DNA of 9,663 nucleotides from Smithella sp. D17. GTDB lineage: Bacteria > Desulfobacterota > Syntrophia > Syntrophales > Smithellaceae. The position numbers and the translations under genes are program-made. The stretch covers positions 1-9,663 of the forward strand of contig JQOA01000020.1 in NCBI GenBank assembly GCA_000753945.1. The letters are read 5' to 3'. Under the pieces are notes generated by a model. That model was not told the DNA's origin, searched no databases, and saw nothing but the letters and a program-made list of their open reading frames with translations. This document shows, piece after piece, positions 5,900 to 9,663 of this stretch; the first letter of the stretch is position 1, and each line of letters begins with the position of its first letter.

Positions 5900-6805
5900 A
5901 TGAAAAAGAATGTTTTAATTATTTCATTAGTAGTGGCTGTGGCATTTGTCCTTGGCACCATTACGGCACAGAGTCAGACGGGCCGAGGCGGCTATGGTTA
6001 TGGAATGGGTCAAGGTTATGGTATGGGCCCGGGAATGATGGGCGGTGACTGGCTCGAAGTTCCTGACAAATTACCCGCGCCAAAAAACACGGAATGGGTA
6101 CAAAAACTCAGGGAGATTCTGACGCTGGAAAAAGAATCTTTGGCTCAGTATCAGACCGATCAGGAAAAGTTCAATGCCTACATGCCCTATATGATGGTCA
6201 TCCCCCAGGAGGAAAATCATATTGATTGGATTGGACAACTGTTTGCCGCCTATGGTTTGTCTGCCGATGGAAAGACACCTCCTGTCGTGGACAATAAGAC
6301 ATTAACGAATGCCTACGAACTCAGTGTGAAAATGGAAAACGAATTATTGCCCCGTTATGAATGGCTCGTAAAAAAAGCCGAGGATCGCGATACGGCTCAG
6401 GTGTTGAATGGCTTACTCATTCAAAGCCGCTGGCATCTGGTCATGTTTGATCATGCCTTGCGCATGGGTCATGGTTACGGTTACAGTAGAGGATGGGGCA
6501 TGGGACGTGGCATGATGGGCGGTCACGGCTACGGTATGGGGCCTGGCATGATGGGGGGAGACTATTATGGCACTGGTCGTGGTTATGGAAGGCAATATCC
6601 GTCAAGCGGTAAGGCCATTGACGCGAAGGAAGCTGAGACTATGATGAATGACTATTTGAAATCATCCAGAAACCCTAATTTGAAGTTGGGCAAGATAAAA
6701 GACGCGGGAAATACCTTTGAAGCGGAAATACTGACAAAGAAAAACGACCTTGTTGACAAAGTGTACATCGACAAACGCACGGGTCAAATCTGGTCTGCTT
6801 ATTGA
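5900..6805 (+). CDS. Exported Gly/Tyr/Met-rich protein with ferritin-like (DUF2202-type) domain and PepSY-like C-terminus
   Basis: The 301-residue protein has a Sec signal peptide (MKKNVLIISLVVAVAFVLG, likely cut after Ala23) and so acts outside the cytoplasm. A Gly/Tyr/Met segment (29-50) is followed by a helical region (about 64-187) with ferritin-like spacing: EKESLAQYQ, PQEENHIDWI, KMENELLPRYEW and QSRWHLVMFDHAL. A second Gly/Tyr/Met segment (191-231) repeats GYGMGPGMMGGD exactly. The C-terminus (about 239-301, ending VYIDKRTGQIWSAY) resembles a PepSY domain. ATG 5900 was chosen over an in-frame TTG at 5852 because AAGGAGG lies 5 bases upstream and the signal peptide begins there. Met/His-rich exported segments and the neighbouring copper-type ATPase suggest copper or silver binding; this is inference. 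I know of no named gene. Confidence 0.8.
   Translation: MKKNVLIISLVVAVAFVLGTITAQSQTGRGGYGYGMGQGYGMGPGMMGGDWLEVPDKLPAPKNTEWVQKLREILTLEKESLAQYQTDQEKFNAYMPYMMVIPQEENHIDWIGQLFAAYGLSADGKTPPVVDNKTLTNAYELSVKMENELLPRYEWLVKKAEDRDTAQVLNGLLIQSRWHLVMFDHALRMGHGYGYSRGWGMGRGMMGGHGYGMGPGMMGGDYYGTGRGYGRQYPSSGKAIDAKEAETMMNDYLKSSRNPNLKLGKIKDAGNTFEAEILTKKNDLVDKVYIDKRTGQIWSAY
6014..6049 (+). repeat. First copy of 12-residue GYGMGPGMMGGD-coding repeat
   Basis: It encodes residues 39-50 of the exported protein. The same 12 residues recur at 6527-6562. Of 36 bases, 7 differ, all at synonymous third positions, so the peptide has been kept while the DNA has drifted. A partial third version, GWGMGRGMMGG, lies at residues 198-208. 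Confidence 0.9.
6527..6562 (+). repeat. Second copy of 12-residue GYGMGPGMMGGD-coding repeat
   Basis: It encodes residues 210-221 of the exported protein, identical in amino acids to residues 39-50. The two copies flank the ferritin-like helical domain, placing one Met-rich segment on each side of it. Confidence 0.9.
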
Positions 6806-6879
6806 AAAATATTTTTGGGGGAATTTAGTACTGTAAGGTTGATCAAAACCGGGCAGGACTAATCCCCCAAAAATATTTT
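6806..6879. terminator. Long perfect inverted repeat after the exported protein gene, terminator or RNA-stabilising hairpin
   Basis: AAAATATTTTTGGGGGA (6806-6822) and TCCCCCAAAAATATTTT (6863-6879) are perfect 17-bp complements. After a 2-base bulge the stem can extend with TTAGT (6825-6829) against ACTAA (6858-6862), leaving a loop of about 28 bases that contains a smaller GGTT/AACC stem. It begins at the base after the stop codon. It could be a transcription terminator or a processing/stability hairpin setting unequal expression of two adjacent genes. The T-rich part is inside the stem and followed by ATAAAAAAA, so it is not a textbook rho-independent terminator. An insertion of a small inverted-repeat element is also possible, though no target duplication is evident. 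Confidence 0.6.
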
Positions 6880-6927
6880 ATAAAAAAAGAAGGGAGTTCA
6901 ATTCAATTGTCTCAGGGAGGTATATTA

Positions 6928-7242
6928 ATGAAACGATTTTTGTATTTAGCTATAGCGGCTGTCGCCGCCATGTCGACGATGGGTTGTGATGGATATTATG
7001 GCCCGATGCGTGGTGGATGGAATCATATGATGAACTACGGTTGTGGGTTCGGAGGAATGTTTATGTGGATATTGTTTGTTATTATCATTGGTATTGTTGC
7101 ATATTTTATTATTCAAAACGCTAAGACGAAAAGCGCAGGAGGGACAAAGCAGGAAACGCCTTTGGATATTTTAAATAAGCGTTATGCCAAAGGAGAAATC
7201 ACAAAGGAAGAATACGACAGAATGAAAAAAGATGTTGAATGA
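6928..7242 (+). CDS. Small membrane protein with C-terminal SHOCT domain
   Basis: The 104-residue protein has an N-terminal hydrophobic signal-like segment (MKRFLYLAIAAVAAMSTMGC, with Cys20 a possible but imperfect lipobox), a short Gly/Tyr/Met-rich stretch (YYGPMRGGWNHMMNYG), and a strong transmembrane helix (about 42-63, GMFMWILFVIIIGIVAYFI). The C-terminal short motif (about 78-103, PLDILNKRYAKGEITKEEYDRM) is a typical SHOCT domain. ATG 6928 has AGGGAGG 7 bases upstream and was preferred over TTG 6907. SHOCT proteins are often small membrane proteins of unknown function, thought to mediate oligomerisation. It sits between the exported Met-rich protein and a copper-type ATPase, suggesting a shared metal-stress role. 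Confidence 0.85.
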   Translation: MKRFLYLAIAAVAAMSTMGCDGYYGPMRGGWNHMMNYGCGFGGMFMWILFVIIIGIVAYFIIQNAKTKSAGGTKQETPLDILNKRYAKGEITKEEYDRMKKDVE

Positions 7243-7358
7243 GTATTCTCCATCGCAGGCAATATGAAATTTAACCGGAGAAATTTAAACCCGGCTGATT
7301 CACGTGATGCGCTTTCAGTTGATCCGGGCTGTTAGCCACCCGCATAAAGGATAGGGAT
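7243..7358. other. Intergenic region before the P-type ATPase
   Basis: No convincing gene is present. GAAATTTAA occurs twice, 14 bases apart (7266-7274 and 7280-7288), each followed by an ACCGG- or ACCCGG-like stretch, and CCCGG (7290-7294) can pair with CCGGG (7324-7328). A 23-codon ORF from 7264 lacks a ribosome site. AAAGGA (7346-7351) serves the ATPase start. No clear terminator or promoter is visible. Confidence 0.4.
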
Positions 7359-9663
7359 ATGAGTACAAAAGTAAATACAGAAAAAGATCAGAAGATAGAT
7401 CCCGTCTGTAATATGGTTGTGTCAAGCGATTCCCAATACCATTACTATTATGCAAACAAAGATTATTATTTCTGCAGCGAACACTGTTTGCACAAATTTA
7501 AAGACCGTCCGGAACAATATATGAATAAGGAATCCCCGCCATCTCTTGAAACACACGGCAAATTAGTAATCTATACCTGTCCCATGCATCCTGAAATTAA
7601 ACAGCAGGGACCCGGTAATTGCCCGAAGTGCGGCATGTCTCTGGAACCCAAAACGCCTGTGCCGGCAGTGGGAAAGATAGAATATACCTGCCCGATGCAT
7701 CCGGAAATCATCCGGGACAAGCCGGGGAGCTGTCCGAAATGCGGGATGGCATTGGAACCGAAAACCGCCTCGCTGACCGAAACAGAGAGCAATCCGGAAT
7801 ATGAAGACATGCGCAGACGCTTCATTGTGGGGGCTATCCTGACACTCCCTCTGCTGATTATTGCCATGCGCGGTATGATTCCGGGCGGCGGGTTACTCGA
7901 TACGCTGGCCAACGCCAAAATCTATCTCTGGCTGGAACTTCTGCTTGCAACACCGGTAGTCCTCTGGGCGGGATGGCCCTTTTTTGTTCGGGGCGTCCAG
8001 TCCGTCATCAACAAAAGTCTTAACATGTTTACCCTGATCGGCCTTGGGGTTTCAGTGGCCTACCTTTACAGCTTAATCGGTGTGTTGTTTCCCTATCTTT
8101 TCCCTGCGACGATGCGGACGGCAGAAGGTACCGTCGGGGTCTATTTTGAGGCCGCGAGTGTCATCGTTGTCTTGATATTGCTGGGTCAGATGCTGGAACT
8201 GCGGGCCAGAAGCCGGACCGGTACAGCGATAAAGAAACTGTTGGGTCTGGCGCCGAAGACTGCCCGAAAAATAGACACTAAGGGGAATGAAAACGATATC
8301 CCTTTGGCGCATGTCATGAAGGGCGATCATTTGCGTGTCCGGCCGGGAGAAAAAATTCCCGTGGATGGCGTCGTTCTGGAAGGATTAAGCAGCGTCGATG
8401 AATCGATGATCTCGGGTGAACCGATACCGGTTCAGAAACAAGTTGGGGACAAACTCATCGGTGCTACGATCAACGGCACCGGATCATTAATTATGGAGGC
8501 GCAGAAGGTAGGCGCTGAAACAGTTCTGTCACAAATAGTCAAGATGGTGGCCGAGGCCCAGCGCAGCCGGGCGCCGATTCAGAAGCTGGCCGATGTTGTC
8601 GCCGGATATTTTGTGCCGGTAGTGATTGCCATCGCACTGATTGCCTTTGTCATCTGGTACTTTTTCGGTCCTGAGCCCCGGTTAGCCCATGCGCTGATTG
8701 CCGCTGTCTCCGTGCTGATCATTGCCTGTCCCTGTGCTTTGGGTCTGGCAACGCCGATGTCGATTATGGTGGCAACGGGCAAGGGAGCAACTGTGGGGGT
8801 CTTGTTTAAGAATGCCGAGGCAATCGAGACCCTGAGGAAAGTGACGACGCTCGTGGTTGACAAAACCGGAACGCTGACCGAGGGCAAGCCTAAACTAATG
8901 CGGGTTGTCGCGGTTCCGGGCATGGATAAAGACAGAGTATTGTTACTGGCGGCATCCTTGGAGAAAGGCAGCGAACATCCATTGGCGGCAGCCATTATCG
9001 AAGGGGCTGTCGATCAAGGGATCCATCTGACCGATACGAATAATTTTGTTTCCCATACCGGCAAGGGTGTTTCCGGCGAGATTGACGGCAAAAAGGTATT
9101 GCTTGGCAGCAGTTCGCTATTGGAAGCGTTCAAAATTGATGCCGGCTCCTTGGGAGAGCAGGCCCTGGCCATGCGGTCCGAAGGACAGACGGTCATGTTT
9201 GTGGGGATTTCAGGAAAGATTGCCGGTTTGCTGGCGGTTGCCGATCCGATCAAAGAGACCACGCCAGAGGCAATCCAACAACTGCACGCCGAAGGCATCC
9301 GGATTGTGATGTTGACCGGTGATAATAAAGTAACAGCGGAAGCAGTTGCCAAAAGGCTTAATCTGGACGAAGTGGTGGCTGAAGTTCTGCCGGACCAAAA
9401 GGCAACGGCGATCAAAAAGTTTCAACAGGGCGGGCATGTTGTCGCCATGGCCGGTGACGGGATCAATGATGCCCCCGCTCTGGCTCAGGCACAAGTGGGT
9501 ATCGCTATGGGAACGGGCACGGATGTTGCCATGGAAAGCGCCGGTGTTACCCTGGTGAAGGGCGATCTTACCGGCATCGTCCGCGCGAGGCGCTTGAGTA
9601 ACGCCACAATAGCCAATATCAAGCAAAACCTTTTCTTTGCTTTTATTTATAATGTTCTCGGTG
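7359..9663 (+). CDS. copA: Copper-type P1B ATPase with YHS and two heavy-metal-binding domains (3' end outside window)
   Basis: The frame stays open to the window end, giving 768 residues without the C-terminus. The protein would pump Cu+ (or Ag+) out across the cytoplasmic membrane using ATP. A YHS domain (about 13-62, DPVCNMV and FCSEHCLHKF) is followed by two YTCPMHPE...CPKCGM modules (72-98 and 109-135), then membrane helices from about 154. The ATPase motifs are all present: SGEPIP (actuator), Cys457-Pro-Cys459, DKTGTLT with phosphorylated Asp501, SEHPLA (His540), TGDN, and GDGINDAP (Asp700). IYNVLG at 763-768 is the Tyr-Asn motif of Cu+ pumps. No N-terminal HMA (GMTCxxC) domain exists. 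The ATG follows AAAGGA by 7 bases. Family secure; Cu versus Ag open. Confidence 0.95.
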   Translation, partial: MSTKVNTEKDQKIDPVCNMVVSSDSQYHYYYANKDYYFCSEHCLHKFKDRPEQYMNKESPPSLETHGKLVIYTCPMHPEIKQQGPGNCPKCGMSLEPKTPVPAVGKIEYTCPMHPEIIRDKPGSCPKCGMALEPKTASLTETESNPEYEDMRRRFIVGAILTLPLLIIAMRGMIPGGGLLDTLANAKIYLWLELLLATPVVLWAGWPFFVRGVQSVINKSLNMFTLIGLGVSVAYLYSLIGVLFPYLFPATMRTAEGTVGVYFEAASVIVVLILLGQMLELRARSRTGTAIKKLLGLAPKTARKIDTKGNENDIPLAHVMKGDHLRVRPGEKIPVDGVVLEGLSSVDESMISGEPIPVQKQVGDKLIGATINGTGSLIMEAQKVGAETVLSQIVKMVAEAQRSRAPIQKLADVVAGYFVPVVIAIALIAFVIWYFFGPEPRLAHALIAAVSVLIIACPCALGLATPMSIMVATGKGATVGVLFKNAEAIETLRKVTTLVVDKTGTLTEGKPKLMRVVAVPGMDKDRVLLLAASLEKGSEHPLAAAIIEGAVDQGIHLTDTNNFVSHTGKGVSGEIDGKKVLLGSSSLLEAFKIDAGSLGEQALAMRSEGQTVMFVGISGKIAGLLAVADPIKETTPEAIQQLHAEGIRIVMLTGDNKVTAEAVAKRLNLDEVVAEVLPDQKATAIKKFQQGGHVVAMAGDGINDAPALAQAQVGIAMGTGTDVAMESAGVTLVKGDLTGIVRARRLSNATIANIKQNLFFAFIYNVLG
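7572..7763 (+). repeat. Tandem pair of heavy-metal-binding modules inside the ATPase
   Basis: Residues 72-98 and 109-135 share the frame YTCPMHPEI...PG.CPKCGM.LEPK, with a 37-residue period. Each copy offers three Cys, a His and two Met as soft-metal ligands. This module also occurs in SilB/CusB-type and SilP-like silver and copper proteins. The two copies differ mainly in the central linker, which suggests an old duplication. Confidence 0.88.

Noticed and set aside
6907..6927. TTG at 6907 as the SHOCT protein start
   Set aside because: ATG 6928 has AGGGAGG at good spacing and starts a normal signal-like sequence.
7264..7335. 23-codon ORF before the ATPase
   Set aside because: There is no Shine-Dalgarno site and the sequence lacks any recognisable feature.
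8579..9626. Three open frames on the minus strand opposite the ATPase (8579-8995, 9014-9415, 9210-9626)
   Set aside because: The + strand carries uninterrupted P-type ATPase motifs throughout; the antisense products have biased composition and no motifs.

Overview
The window reads as chromosomal DNA from an anaerobic or microaerophilic bacterium. Every convincing gene lies on the + strand. Base composition is moderate, with AT-rich intergenic stretches and good Shine-Dalgarno sites. A flavodiiron protein, a ferritin and an electron-transfer flavoprotein whose alpha subunit carries a fused two-cluster ferredoxin suggest a strict anaerobe that meets oxygen at times, for example a syntrophic or sulfate-reducing Desulfobacterota (Deltaproteobacteria) or a relative. 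That taxonomic guess is inference; there is no rRNA or other marker here.

Region 1 (1-3161) looks like an oxygen and iron stress block. An AT-rich leader with several small palindromes (1-120) precedes wrbA (NAD(P)H:quinone oxidoreductase), a 57-residue protein of unknown function, a bacterial ferritin with the complete ferroxidase ligand set, a doubtful 33-codon ORF, and fprA (flavodiiron O2/NO reductase). WrbA makes two-electron-reduced quinols, ferritin stores iron and consumes oxidants, and the flavodiiron protein reduces O2 to water or NO to N2O.

Region 2 (3201-5783) holds a DUF488 protein that overlaps etfB by 23 bases, followed after 9 bases by etfA with an N-terminal 2[4Fe-4S] ferredoxin domain. 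The domain layout and nucleotide-binding motif resemble electron-bifurcating or confurcating ETFs. No partner dehydrogenase is present. Only a 12-codon ORF starting in an ATGA overlap follows etfA, perhaps the remnant of a lost third gene.

Region 3 (5900-9663) looks like a copper (possibly silver) handling cluster. It encodes an exported Gly/Tyr/Met-rich protein combining a ferritin-like (DUF2202-type) four-helix domain with a PepSY-like C-terminus, then a small membrane protein with a C-terminal SHOCT domain, then a Cu+-type P1B ATPase with a YHS domain and two tandem heavy-metal-binding modules. The ATPase is cut by the window end. A 17-bp perfect inverted repeat (6806-6879) separates the first two genes.

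The least explained items are the exported metal-binding-like protein with its conserved 12-residue duplicated motif, the inverted repeat behind it, the arginine-to-histidine change in the EtfA FAD-binding motif, and the palindrome cluster upstream of wrbA. I see no CRISPR array, transposase, tRNA or rRNA.
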